Position numbers and translations under genes: made by a program. The notes beneath the pieces are model-generated. The model saw only the letters and a program-made list of their open reading frames with translations, had not been told where the DNA came from and did not search any database. From Bacillota bacterium (GTDB taxonomy: Bacteria; Bacillota; Clostridia; Acetivibrionales; DSM-1351), in assembly GCA_023415305.1 (NCBI GenBank), contig JAEZKZ010000045.1:124001-188000 (forward strand): 64,000 nt of DNA, written 5' to 3'. Shown here one piece after another: positions 44,320-52,895 of the stretch; position 1 is the first letter of the stretch, and every line of letters begins with the position of its first letter.

Positions 44320-45402
44320 ATGATATTCCTGCAAATTGTACTTGCACTGCCCTTGCTGATACTTATTGAAGGCTTTATCTATAAGCGTTTTCTTCTAAAA
44401 GGAATGGTTTATAAGAGGAGTATCTCAGAGGCTTCAGCCTTTGAAGGACAGAAGATTTACCTTATAGAGGAAATAGAGAATAATAGTCTTCTGCCCATAC
44501 CCTGGATGAAAGCCGAATCTAGGATAAGTCCGAATTTACAGCTCGCTTCTGCAAAAAACATGGAACATGTTGAAGAAGGTTATCATAGAAGCGTATTTTC
44601 CATCATGCCCTTTTACAGAATAAAAAGGACCCATGAAGTTACATGCCTTTTAAGGGGTGACTACAATGTGGGTAATGTTACAATTACGTCGGGAGATATT
44701 TTTAGCTTTGTTACAAAAATAACCTCCCATGACAATGATGCAAGATTATTGGTGTACCCGAAGCCGCTGCACCAGGATAAGCTTCTGGAATGCTTTCACT
44801 CACTTCAGGGTGATGTCGTTGTCCGAAGATTTATCAATCCCGACCCTTTTCTGGTGGCAGGCGTCAGAGAGTACCGACCCGGTGATCCTATGTCCTCAAT
44901 TAACTGGAAAGCAACGGCCAGAACAAATTCCTTACAGGTCTTCAAGTATGACTATACCGCCAACTCAAATATACTTATACTTTTTAATATTGACAGCAGC
45001 AGTAAGCAGGACCCGTTTCCCAATGAGGAACAGTCCAAACAGATAGAATTCGGCATACATTTTTGTGCAGCAATTGTTGAGAAAACCATTAAGCAGGGGA
45101 TTGCCACCGGGTTCTGTTCCAACGGACATTTCAGAGATATGACCGAGTTTGTCAATATCCCTGCCCGCTGCAGTAAAACTCAGCTTTATACCATACTGGA
45201 GGCTATGGCTAAGCTTCAGCTCCACAGAACCCTGTCCTTTTATACAATGATAAGGAATATGAAAGGCTCCATTTCAAAGGATACCGATATCTTAATAGTT
45301 ACACTTTACTGTGACGAAACTATTGAGGAGGAAATATTCCGGCTGCGTCGTGAGGGACACCAGGTTGAAGTACTAGTTATAAAGGAAAGGGAGGTGGTAT
45401 AA
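44320..45402 (+). CDS. DUF58 domain protein
   Basis: The 360-residue protein has an N-terminal hydrophobic segment (1-20) and a DUF58 region with the signature VAGVREYRPGDPMSSINWKA near 185, a vWA-like fold. DUF58 proteins occur with MoxR ATPases and transglutaminase-like proteins, probably as a membrane-side complex. AAGGAGG precedes ATG 44320. Only 9 bases separate it from the ATPase, and the next start follows its stop directly. Confidence 0.9.
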   Translation: MIFLQIVLALPLLILIEGFIYKRFLLKGMVYKRSISEASAFEGQKIYLIEEIENNSLLPIPWMKAESRISPNLQLASAKNMEHVEEGYHRSVFSIMPFYRIKRTHEVTCLLRGDYNVGNVTITSGDIFSFVTKITSHDNDARLLVYPKPLHQDKLLECFHSLQGDVVVRRFINPDPFLVAGVREYRPGDPMSSINWKATARTNSLQVFKYDYTANSNILILFNIDSSSKQDPFPNEEQSKQIEFGIHFCAAIVEKTIKQGIATGFCSNGHFRDMTEFVNIPARCSKTQLYTILEAMAKLQLHRTLSFYTMIRNMKGSISKDTDILIVTLYCDETIEEEIFRLRREGHQVEVLVIKEREVV

Positions 45403-46674
45403 TTGTTCGGTATTTTTACTATAACCGCACTTCTGGAAGTATTAATGGTAACACCCTGCCTCTACATACTGCTGCAGCTGGTTATGCCGCAGACGGTTGC
45501 ATTTATACTGTCCTTTGTGTTTAATCTTGTAGTTCTGACAGCAGTTTTTATTTGTAAATTCAAGCCCGGTCCTTTTATATACAAGCTGATAACGGTTTTA
45601 CTATCGGCGCTTATAGCTTTTCTTACTGCGGGGCTAAGCCTTGGAGGCTTAATTGTTGTTATTGTGTGTATTATTATTTTTACCCGGATAAGAGCTGATT
45701 TGGCCACAGGAAGGGATAGTGCCGTTCAGCTGGCAACTGCCGCTATTATAATTAATATTCCTCTTGCAATTTTATTTTATTATACCGGGTTGGAGGGTAT
45801 AGCCTTTTATGGAAACATAACCATAGGCATATCCACTGTGGCGTCAATAATAGTACTCGTCATGAAACAGGTGGATGATTCCAGACGATTCGGACAAAAT
45901 ACAATGGACATCAGTTCTACCCAGAGAAAAAACAATCAGGTGTTTGCAGGTGTTATACTTGTGGTGCTTTTACTGCTTGGTTCTTTTGGACAGATCACAT
46001 CAATTTATAGATTTATTTTTAGTCTTATAGGAAGATATTTAGGGCTGATTGCCAGCCTGCTTTCGCCAGGGGATTCGGCTTCTCCGGCTCCACAGCCGCA
46101 AATGCAGGAACTTTTTGAAACAGCAGGGGCTGAGGACCCATCACTGCTGGACAAAATATTTATTGTGATTATCTATGCAATTGGTACCATAATTCTGATA
46201 GCTTTTACTGTAATGGTTATATATAGTCTTTTCAGATTTTTGTTAAAAATGGTTCTCAGACTTATTACATGGTTAAAAAGCGGAGAGGAAAGAGTAGATA
46301 CCATTTCTGAAAACGGGCATACCGATGAGAAGGAGAGTTTGATAAACAGAAATTTGAAAGATTTGGCTGATCGATTCAGAAATATGGCTTCCGGAATTTT
46401 TAACAGGGAAGTTCCCTATGACAAATTACCCGATGACATATCGAAAGTCAGAAGGCTTCTGAAATATTTTATTATCAAGGCCAGGGCCAACGGTGTTAAA
46501 GTAACAGCCTCCTCAACCGCCCGAGAGATATGCCGCGATGTGGGCGGCATATCTCTCGGGACGGAGCAGCTTAATGCGCTGCTGGCCCATTGCTATGAAA
46601 AGGCGCGGTATGGTAATACCGCGCCGGCACCGGAACAGCTTGGCCAGCTGGAGAAGGAGCTGTTAAAGCATTAG
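45403..46674 (+). CDS. Multi-pass membrane protein with C-terminal DUF4129-like domain
   Basis: The 423-residue protein has about six TM helices in residues 5-285 and a soluble C-terminal region (about 330-423, RLLKYFIIKARANGVKVTASSTAREIC…) like the domain found at the end of transglutaminase-like partners of MoxR/DUF58. The transglutaminase core itself is absent. The start TTG 45403 abuts the previous stop and has GGGAGGTGG upstream. A perfect 17-base inverted repeat lies within the coding region. Confidence 0.75.
   Translation: MFGIFTITALLEVLMVTPCLYILLQLVMPQTVAFILSFVFNLVVLTAVFICKFKPGPFIYKLITVLLSALIAFLTAGLSLGGLIVVIVCIIIFTRIRADLATGRDSAVQLATAAIIINIPLAILFYYTGLEGIAFYGNITIGISTVASIIVLVMKQVDDSRRFGQNTMDISSTQRKNNQVFAGVILVVLLLLGSFGQITSIYRFIFSLIGRYLGLIASLLSPGDSASPAPQPQMQELFETAGAEDPSLLDKIFIVIIYAIGTIILIAFTVMVIYSLFRFLLKMVLRLITWLKSGEERVDTISENGHTDEKESLINRNLKDLADRFRNMASGIFNREVPYDKLPDDISKVRRLLKYFIIKARANGVKVTASSTAREICRDVGGISLGTEQLNALLAHCYEKARYGNTAPAPEQLGQLEKELLKH
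46520..46560 (+). repeat. Perfect 17-bp inverted repeat inside the DUF4129-like gene
   Basis: Arms CCCGAGAGATATGCCGC (46520-46536) and its exact complement (46544-46560) with a 7-base loop, coding the segment AREICRDVGGISLG. Unusually strong for a coding sequence. Confidence 0.9.
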
Positions 46675-46680
46675 GGGTTA

Positions 46681-46721
46681 AAATCCATTAGCGTTAACTA
46701 GCTGTTAACATATTGGATATT
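46681..46721. terminator. Possible bidirectional terminator between convergent genes
   Basis: AATCCA and TGGATATT outer arms with GTTAAC…GTTAAC inside, weak and interrupted. Confidence 0.4.
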
Positions 46722-46727
46722 GAACTA

Positions 46728-48638
46728 TCAATACCCCCTTCTTTGCTTGCAGTCCTTTATGTAATTCTGTATTTTTTCCTTTTTAGAAGTATCGGTTGTA
46801 TTTTTCAATGCATTTTCAAAGCATTGGAGAGCTCTGTCATATTTTTCTACCGAATTTCTCATATATATCTGCCCCAGACTTATCCAACGGTCTGAATTTG
46901 TGGGTTCAATCGCCAGTGATTTTTCAAAATACTCTATAGCTGTAGTTGTATCACCTTTTCCATCATATATCCAGGCTACAGAACTCATTACCGATGCGTC
47001 ACGTGGATTATACTTAAGATATAAAAGGAAATTTGTCAGAGCTTCATCGTAATTCTTCTGTTTATGATAAAGGTACCCCAGATTGTAATATACCTTTGTA
47101 AATCCCGGATCCAGTGATAAAACCTGATTGAAGAGCTTCTTTGCTGTTTCCGGGTCACCGTTGGTATTTGCTTTTACTGCTTCACGGTAAAGATCTGGTA
47201 TATTATAGTTGGTGACATTGACTTTATACATTCCGGTTAAGGAATCGTAGGAAAAGTTTCCGCCCAGAGCCTCAATAAATGCCTGAACAGGAACATAAAC
47301 CATACCGTTTTTATTTGTGGGGGAGGACTTTAGGGGAATGTCTCTGCCATTAACATTGATTATATTTGAGCCAAGCTTCATTTTTATAGTTTTGGTAAAT
47401 CTTTTTACGGTTATATCGCTTACTTGAACGGAATAATCGGCAAATAGCAGGCTGCTGGTATCCTTGAGTGGAACCATAAGCTCCTTGGTGGAACTGTCAA
47501 CGTATACGCTGTTTTGGGAAACTACTTCACGTCCGTTGAAGGAGTATCTTATGGGTACTGTTTTCACCCTGGTAACAACAAGGGCATTGCTTAATTTCCT
47601 GCCCGGTGAGGTTACAATACCGCCATTGTAGTAAAGTCCTGAAGAGGCACCACCGTCAAGATTTATAGCATTAACCATTCCTAGATTTTTGCAAATTTCA
47701 GCCAGTTCTTTTACATTTACATTTGATACGGTACCTATTATCAGGATATTATTCTTAGTAACTCCTGCAAAGCTCCTCTGTCCTCTGTTCGTATTTATTT
47801 TATCCTCTGTAAAGCCTTCACTTTTACCATTTGCAAGTATAACGCCGTCTTTTAAGAGGGTTGGGCCGGCTCCCACAGTTGTGGCCATGCTGCTCCAGTC
47901 AATGGGGGTTTTCTTGGCTCCTGACTGTTTATAGGTTTCGATTCTGTAATCAACTCTATCACCCACATGAAATTTCTTAATATAGTTCTGATCCATCAAT
48001 ACAATAACATAGCCATTAGCTGGAATACTTGCCTGTCCTTTTTTTATAGCGGTTACCCTGCTGTTATCAATTATTATCGAGGTTCTGTCATGTTTAGGTG
48101 TTGTCTTTCCAAAAGCAGGATCAAAAATAATAATGGAATCCTTACTCTCATTCATTGAATTTATATTCCAGGCATACCAGCTTCCAGCATCGCCCCAATC
48201 TTCGTTAATACTGCCCTTTATAGAGGTACGAAGAGCTTCTACAACTACCTTGTTTTCAGTAGAGAAAGCAATAACCGATCCATTTGATCCAAGATGATAA
48301 AAGCTGCCATGGTTTTGGAGGGTTCCACTGGGTTTCAAATCAGTATAGGAATTAAAAAAGGTTCCGTTAACAGCTGCTAGAACCTCGGTATTGGAATCCT
48401 TAGCTTGGGCAACTATATTTTCAAAATCGTCGGTCTTTCCAATCTGGTTCTTTGCAAACTGAGATTCTACCCGAATATTTTTGTCATTTAAATCTGCGAA
48501 TACAGCTTTGATAGTTCTTGTGCCTCCGGAAAATTTAACCGATTTGGTTTGATAAGTAACAGATTCCTTTGCGAACACTGTAAAAGATAGTGAAAAAAAC
48601 ACTAAAAGAAAGAAAAGCAAAAAAGTAAGTTTTTTCAA
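46728..48638 (-). CDS. Exported phosphodiester glycosidase (NAGPA/DUF2233) with stalk-binding and TPR domains
   Basis: The 636-residue protein has a signal peptide (1-24, ending FTVFA). A NAGPA-like phosphodiester glycosidase domain follows (about 80-365, AAVNGTFFNSY, TVGAGPTLLKDG, NRGQRSFAGVT, INLDGGASSGLYYNGG), then a copper-amine-oxidase-N-like domain (about 385-490, with VPVQAFIEALGGNFSYDS). TPR repeats end the protein (about 500-630, KVYYNLGYLYHKQKNYDEAL). It probably removes sugar phosphodiesters from cell-wall polymers. It starts at TTG 48638 behind GGAGG. The three-part architecture is uncommon. Confidence 0.85.
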   Translation of the reverse strand: MKKLTFLLFFLLVFFSLSFTVFAKESVTYQTKSVKFSGGTRTIKAVFADLNDKNIRVESQFAKNQIGKTDDFENIVAQAKDSNTEVLAAVNGTFFNSYTDLKPSGTLQNHGSFYHLGSNGSVIAFSTENKVVVEALRTSIKGSINEDWGDAGSWYAWNINSMNESKDSIIIFDPAFGKTTPKHDRTSIIIDNSRVTAIKKGQASIPANGYVIVLMDQNYIKKFHVGDRVDYRIETYKQSGAKKTPIDWSSMATTVGAGPTLLKDGVILANGKSEGFTEDKINTNRGQRSFAGVTKNNILIIGTVSNVNVKELAEICKNLGMVNAINLDGGASSGLYYNGGIVTSPGRKLSNALVVTRVKTVPIRYSFNGREVVSQNSVYVDSSTKELMVPLKDTSSLLFADYSVQVSDITVKRFTKTIKMKLGSNIINVNGRDIPLKSSPTNKNGMVYVPVQAFIEALGGNFSYDSLTGMYKVNVTNYNIPDLYREAVKANTNGDPETAKKLFNQVLSLDPGFTKVYYNLGYLYHKQKNYDEALTNFLLYLKYNPRDASVMSSVAWIYDGKGDTTTAIEYFEKSLAIEPTNSDRWISLGQIYMRNSVEKYDRALQCFENALKNTTDTSKKEKIQNYIKDCKQRRGY

Positions 48639-48840
48639 TTGAACCTCCGCTTGCCCATTAAAAATAATTGTCTCAAATGGGCTTATGATTAAGTATTATT
48701 GTACTATGAAGTTATATTTCAATTCCTGTTTGAGTTCTGTAGTTACTTTATTGGAGCATTATGTTTATCGGCAAAATACTTCACAAACTGAATGATCAGA
48801 TATAATTGAAATAATTTACATATAGGAATTGTTAAATAGT

Positions 48841-49140
48841 CACCAAACAGCTTTGAGAAGCAAATTTATTGACGTATAGGAATTTATGTTTTCCATTCTT
48901 TGAATGTGCTAATTTAACTAAGGTTGAGCAAGTACACCAGAAAATTCTATGCAGATAATTCCTAGACGAGGGGTTTGAAAAGGGGATTCCCCTTTCCGGT
49001 GTAGGGGGGGTGCTCAGAAACACATAGTGTTTCGTCGAAGGGGGCAGTAGTGCCCCCTAGCGAACAAGATAATTTGCGAGCAAAGACAGAGTAATTGGAA
49101 TGTGCACTAAACAGCTTTGCGAAGCAAATTTCTTGTTGAC
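48841..49140. repeat. Small hairpin-rich element bounded by direct repeats
   Basis: Near-identical repeats of about 33 bases (CACYAAACAGCTTTGMGAAG…) lie at 48841-48873 and 49105-49140. Between them are a TAGGAATT/AATTCCTA pair (48879-48966) and three strong hairpins: AAAGGGG/CCCCTTT, GAAACAC/GTGTTTC and AGGGGGCA/TGCCCCCT. TTTGC-GA-GCAAA palindromes recur near 49075 and 49120. No coding gene. It may be a MITE-like or otherwise mobile non-coding element. The flanking 48639-48840 is plain AT-rich sequence. Confidence 0.5.
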
Positions 49141-49201
49141 AGTAATCATAGAATAGTATATAGTGGTTTTACATAGAACCACTATATACTATTCCATGAT
49201 T
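49136..49201 (+). promoter_or_regulatory. Promoter with overlapping 18-bp operator palindrome upstream of the TrmB gene
   Basis: TTGACA (49136-49141), 17-base spacer, TATAGT (49159-49164). A perfect inverted repeat with 18-base arms (49151-49168, 49177-49194, 8-base centre), extended by AATCAT/ATGATT, covers the -10 and start site. Probable autoregulatory operator; as RNA it is also a strong hairpin. Confidence 0.75.
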
Positions 49202-49218
49202 GCGAAGGAGGTTAATAT

Positions 49219-49905
49219 ATGGATATAATCGATGCTTTGATGCAAGCAGGTTTTACAAAGCATGAATCCATGCTTTATATTGCGTTATGCAGAGAAGGCG
49301 AGCTGACCGGATATGAAGCTTCGAAGATAACCGGTATACCCAGATCTAACGCATATCTTGGACTTGCCGGCTTGGCCGATAAAGGCGGAGCTTACAGAAT
49401 AAACTCGGAAACATCTAAGTATACTGCTGTTTCTCCAGAAGAACTTGTTCAGAATCTGCAAAGAAAATTTACAGAGGTAATGAAGGTAATTCAGGAGGAA
49501 ATTCCCCAGCTTGATGCCATAGGTGAAAGCTTTGTTACTATAAACGGAAGTCAGCAGATATTAAACAAAATGAAAAATCTGATAATCCAGGCCCAAAAAA
49601 GAATATACATATCGGTAGCTCTAGAACAACTAGGATTTGTAATAAAGGAACTGTCGGAAGCAAGAGACAGGGGACTTAAGGTAGTAATTATAACCTCCGA
49701 AAAGCTTGATATGGAAGGTATGACTTGCTATATTGCCGATAAACAATTTAATAGTGTAAGACTGATTGTTGACTCTGAAAATGTCCTGACAGGTCAGCTT
49801 AATGGGACAAACCCCACCTGTCTGTTTACAAGAAACACTAATATGGTAGATGTAATTAAGGATTCTCTTACAAATGAAATAAAGCTTATCAATATAACGA
49901 GGTAA
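49219..49905 (+). CDS. TrmB family transcriptional regulator
   Basis: The 228-residue protein has an N-terminal winged helix (residues 1-75, LMQAGFTKHESMLYIALC…GYEASKITGIPRSNAYLGLAGL) and a C-terminal PLD-like effector domain (110-228, LIIQAQKRIYISVALEQLG). TrmB proteins sense sugars or other small molecules. Next to lysA and ddh, regulation of lysine/DAP genes is possible but inferred only from position. GGAGG precedes ATG 49219. Confidence 0.9.
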   Translation: MDIIDALMQAGFTKHESMLYIALCREGELTGYEASKITGIPRSNAYLGLAGLADKGGAYRINSETSKYTAVSPEELVQNLQRKFTEVMKVIQEEIPQLDAIGESFVTINGSQQILNKMKNLIIQAQKRIYISVALEQLGFVIKELSEARDRGLKVVIITSEKLDMEGMTCYIADKQFNSVRLIVDSENVLTGQLNGTNPTCLFTRNTNMVDVIKDSLTNEIKLINITR

Positions 49906-49938
49906 TAAATTTTAATAATAGAAGCGGAGGCAAATTTT

Positions 49939-51189
49939 ATGACAGAGTACTATTCAACGAAAATGAATTTTTTTGGGAACTCGAATCCTGAAAAGCTTAT
50001 AAAGGAATTTGGAAGTCCTTTGTACGTCTATAATGAAAGAATATTAAGACAGAAATGCAGAGACATGAAAAATTTAGTTGACTACCCGCATTTTATCCCC
50101 AATTACTCAATCAAGGCAAATTCAAATTTGCACATTATTAAGATCGTGAGGGAAGAGGGTCTGAGGGCCGATGCCATGTCGGCAGGAGAAGTTCAATTGC
50201 TGCTCCACGCAGGCTACAAGCCGGAGGAACTATTCTTCGTACCCAACAATGTATCAGAGGCTGAGCTAAAATATGCAGTGGAAATGGGAGTACTTGTAAG
50301 TGTGGATTCTCTTTCCCAACTGGAGCTTCTTGGAAAGATTAATCCCGGCGGAAAGGCTGCTGTAAGATTCAATCCCGGTGTAGGTGCCGGACACCATGAA
50401 AAAGTTATAACAGCAGGTAAGAAGACCAAGTTCGGTGTAAATATTGACTGCGTTCCCCAGGTTAAAGAAATAGCGAAGAAATACAATTTAAAAATTATCG
50501 GAATAAACCAGCATATAGGCTCACTGTTTATGGAGGGCGATTCATACATTGAAGGTGTAAAATCCATTCTATCGGTTGCTGAGCAGTTTGAAGATATTGA
50601 TTTTGTCGATATGGGTGGAGGCTTCGGGATACCGTACAGAAAGCAGGAAGGTCAGGCACCGCTGGATCTTGTCAGTTTCAAGGAAAAACTTAGTGCGGTA
50701 CTATTCCAGTGGACTGAGAAATACGGCAAGAAGTTATTGTTCAAATCCGAGCCGGGCCGTTATATTGTAGCCGAGTCAGGAATACTGCTGGGTACGGTAT
50801 ATGCAACCAAGAATAACTATGGAAACAAATATGTAGGAACAGATATCGGTTTCAACGTTCTTGCCAGACCTGTCATGTATGATTCTCATCATGACATTGA
50901 AGTATATAAAAACGGAGTTCCCCAGAACCAGGGCGAAACCGAGGCTGTGACGGTGGTAGGTAATATCTGCGAAAGCGGGGATATCATTGCTAAACATAGA
51001 GATCTCCCAAAGATACAGGAGGGAGATATATTGGGAATAATGGACGCAGGCGCTTATGGTGCTGCAATGAGCTCAAACTACAACATGAGACTGCGCCCTG
51101 CCGAAGTAATGATTAAGGAAAATGGTGAAGCTGTCCTTATCAGACGCAGAGATACCTTTGAGGACATCATTGCTCCGTATAATGTTTAA
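49939..51189 (+). CDS. lysA: Diaminopimelate decarboxylase
   Basis: PLP enzyme converting meso-diaminopimelate to lysine. The 416-residue protein has the PLP-lysine segment PNYSIKANSN near 52, the loop INQHIGSLFMEG, GGGFGIPY and the EPGRYIVAESG motif, then CESGDI with the active-site Cys from the dimer partner. GGAGG precedes ATG 49939. Followed by DAP dehydrogenase, so DAP is both made and consumed by this pair. Confidence 0.96.
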   Translation: MTEYYSTKMNFFGNSNPEKLIKEFGSPLYVYNERILRQKCRDMKNLVDYPHFIPNYSIKANSNLHIIKIVREEGLRADAMSAGEVQLLLHAGYKPEELFFVPNNVSEAELKYAVEMGVLVSVDSLSQLELLGKINPGGKAAVRFNPGVGAGHHEKVITAGKKTKFGVNIDCVPQVKEIAKKYNLKIIGINQHIGSLFMEGDSYIEGVKSILSVAEQFEDIDFVDMGGGFGIPYRKQEGQAPLDLVSFKEKLSAVLFQWTEKYGKKLLFKSEPGRYIVAESGILLGTVYATKNNYGNKYVGTDIGFNVLARPVMYDSHHDIEVYKNGVPQNQGETEAVTVVGNICESGDIIAKHRDLPKIQEGDILGIMDAGAYGAAMSSNYNMRLRPAEVMIKENGEAVLIRRRDTFEDIIAPYNV

Positions 51190-51230
51190 TGCATTAAATC
51201 AAACTATAAGCACTAAAACCCAATAAACCC

Positions 51231-51305
51231 CCTTTGTTCGCCCCAGTGCGGTAAAGGATATATACTTATTTACTATTTAATGGCCACATAGGTGGCTCAT
51301 GGAGG
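51231..51305 (+). promoter_or_regulatory. Two-hairpin leader of ddh (shared with minC)
   Basis: Hairpin 1 arms 51231-51241 and 51248-51257, a linker ending TTACTATTTAAT, hairpin 2 GCCAC/GTGGC (51283-51287, 51292-51296), then T, CA and TGGAGG. Linker length and the gap to the ribosome site equal those of the minC leader, and stem changes are pair-preserving. Confidence 0.6.
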
Positions 51306-51310
51306 AGAAT

Positions 51311-52297
51311 ATGAGCAAGATAAAAATCGGAATAGTTGGATACGGAAACATAGGCAGAGGAGTTGAAGCTGCCATAAAGCAAAATCCGGATACTGAGCTT
51401 GTGGCGGTATTTACAAGAAGAGCTGCTGACAGCTTCAGAATAAATACCCCCGGAGCAAAGGTAGTAAATATTAATGAAGCAAAGAATTATACTGAGGACA
51501 TTGATGTAATGATTCTTTGCGGAGGTTCTGCAACAGACCTGCCTGAGCAGGGACCAGAATTTGCTGCAATGTTCAACATTGTTGACAGCTTTGATACACA
51601 TGCAAAAATTCCTGAATATTTTGATAAGGTAAATAAGGCAGCAGCAGCTTCCCAAAAAACAGGCATAATTTCTGTGGGCTGGGACCCGGGCTTGTTCTCA
51701 ATGATAAGAATGCTTTCAGGAGCCATTCTTCCTGTAGGTAATGACTATACCTTCTGGGGCAAGGGCGTTAGCCAGGGTCATTCTGATGCAATCAGAAGAG
51801 TAGCAGGAGTTAAAAATGGTATTCAATACACTATACCAATTGATAAGGCAATAGAAAGTGTCAGAAGCGGTAGCAACCCGGATTTGACAACAAGACAAAA
51901 GCATATGAGAGAGTGCTTCGTTGTTGCTGAAGAAGGAGCTGATAAAGCCGTAATTGAAGCCAGTATAAAGAACATGCCCAATTATTTCTCTGATTATGAA
52001 ACAATAGTACATTTTATTTCAGAGGAAGAATTGAAGAAGAACCATTCAAAAATGCCCCATGGAGGCTTTGTATTCAGGTGCGGAAGTACAGGTGAAAATT
52101 CAAACAACCATATCATTGAGTTTTCAATAAAGCTTGACAGCAATCCTGAGTTTACAGCCAATGTCCTGGTTGCATACGCGAGAGCTGCGGTCAGATTGAA
52201 CAGAGAAGGAAATACCGGAGCTAAAACAGTTTTTGATGTTCCACTTTCCTACCTGTCTGCTGAGAGCAATCTAGAATTAATTAAGAGGCTTCTATAA
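51311..52297 (+). CDS. ddh: meso-Diaminopimelate D-dehydrogenase
   Basis: Makes meso-DAP from tetrahydrodipicolinate, ammonia and NADPH in one step, a short lysine/peptidoglycan-precursor route. The 328-residue protein has the N-terminal dinucleotide fold KIGIVGYGNIGRGVEAA and conserved core segments SVGWDPGLFSMIRML and FWGKGVSQGHSDAIRR. Length fits the family (about 326). The GGAGG overlapping ATG 51299 sets ATG 51311 as the start. Preceded by lysA and by the shared structured leader. Confidence 0.95.
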   Translation: MSKIKIGIVGYGNIGRGVEAAIKQNPDTELVAVFTRRAADSFRINTPGAKVVNINEAKNYTEDIDVMILCGGSATDLPEQGPEFAAMFNIVDSFDTHAKIPEYFDKVNKAAAASQKTGIISVGWDPGLFSMIRMLSGAILPVGNDYTFWGKGVSQGHSDAIRRVAGVKNGIQYTIPIDKAIESVRSGSNPDLTTRQKHMRECFVVAEEGADKAVIEASIKNMPNYFSDYETIVHFISEEELKKNHSKMPHGGFVFRCGSTGENSNNHIIEFSIKLDSNPEFTANVLVAYARAAVRLNREGNTGAKTVFDVPLSYLSAESNLELIKRLL

Positions 52298-52416
52298 TAT
52301 TTAATTGCTATACAGAACATAAGTATTTGTTAAAAAACATGAACTATTTTCATATTGTTGCCATAGAATGTAATGATATCCTGTAAACCTACTTGTAGAA
52401 TAATAGGAGGCAATAT

Positions 52417-52662
52417 ATGAAGGGTTCTGTTCTGGATACTTTGACCTGGGAAGGAAACAGTAAAAAGATGTTCAGTCTGGTTATTGCTGCTGTTCCTTCA
52501 ATCTTTTCAGGGCTAGTTAAACATGAAATTGAAGATTGGATAATTAAAAACAAGGTTAAGGTAGTAACCGAAGAGCTGTGCTTAAAAATGTTTAAAGAAA
52601 AAGCTCCAAAGGGAATGATTGAAAAATTAACTCCAAAACTTGAGAGCTTAAAAACTAAATAA
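52417..52662 (+). CDS. Small protein, weakly PCP_red-domain-like
   Basis: 81 residues, soluble, helical. The pattern W…IPSIF…LVKHEIEDWI…VTEEL resembles the small domain at the C-terminus of protochlorophyllide reductase subunit B, which also occurs as stand-alone proteins in anaerobes. The match is by eye and weak. AGGAGG precedes ATG 52417. Function unknown. Confidence 0.55.
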   Translation: MKGSVLDTLTWEGNSKKMFSLVIAAVPSIFSGLVKHEIEDWIIKNKVKVVTEELCLKMFKEKAPKGMIEKLTPKLESLKTK

Positions 52663-52736
52663 AATGAGCTGGGGTGCCGCATAACTATAAAATTAATGTA
52701 TTTAGAAAACATCCGTACCAATGTACGCCCGAACAA

Positions 52737-52782
52737 CTCATATAAATGTGTCGGACACAAAACAGTTCCACATTTTTATGAG
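52737..52782 (-). terminator. Imperfect hairpin downstream of serA
   Basis: 14-base arms (52737-52750, 52769-52782) with one mismatch, in the 233-base gap between the small protein and serA. It lacks a clear T run on either strand. Confidence 0.3.
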
Positions 52783-52895
52783 CTGTCCTCGTGTACAATA
52801 ACTTTCTTTATAACATACATTAATCCATATTGTTATGCAACAGCCCCCGCTTTGGTACATATTTCAAAAATCTTCATATTATATATGGAATTTAC

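Noticed and set aside
48832..49023. 63-residue minus-strand open frame
   Set aside because: It runs through the repeat-bounded hairpin element and has no ribosome site or recognisable domain.
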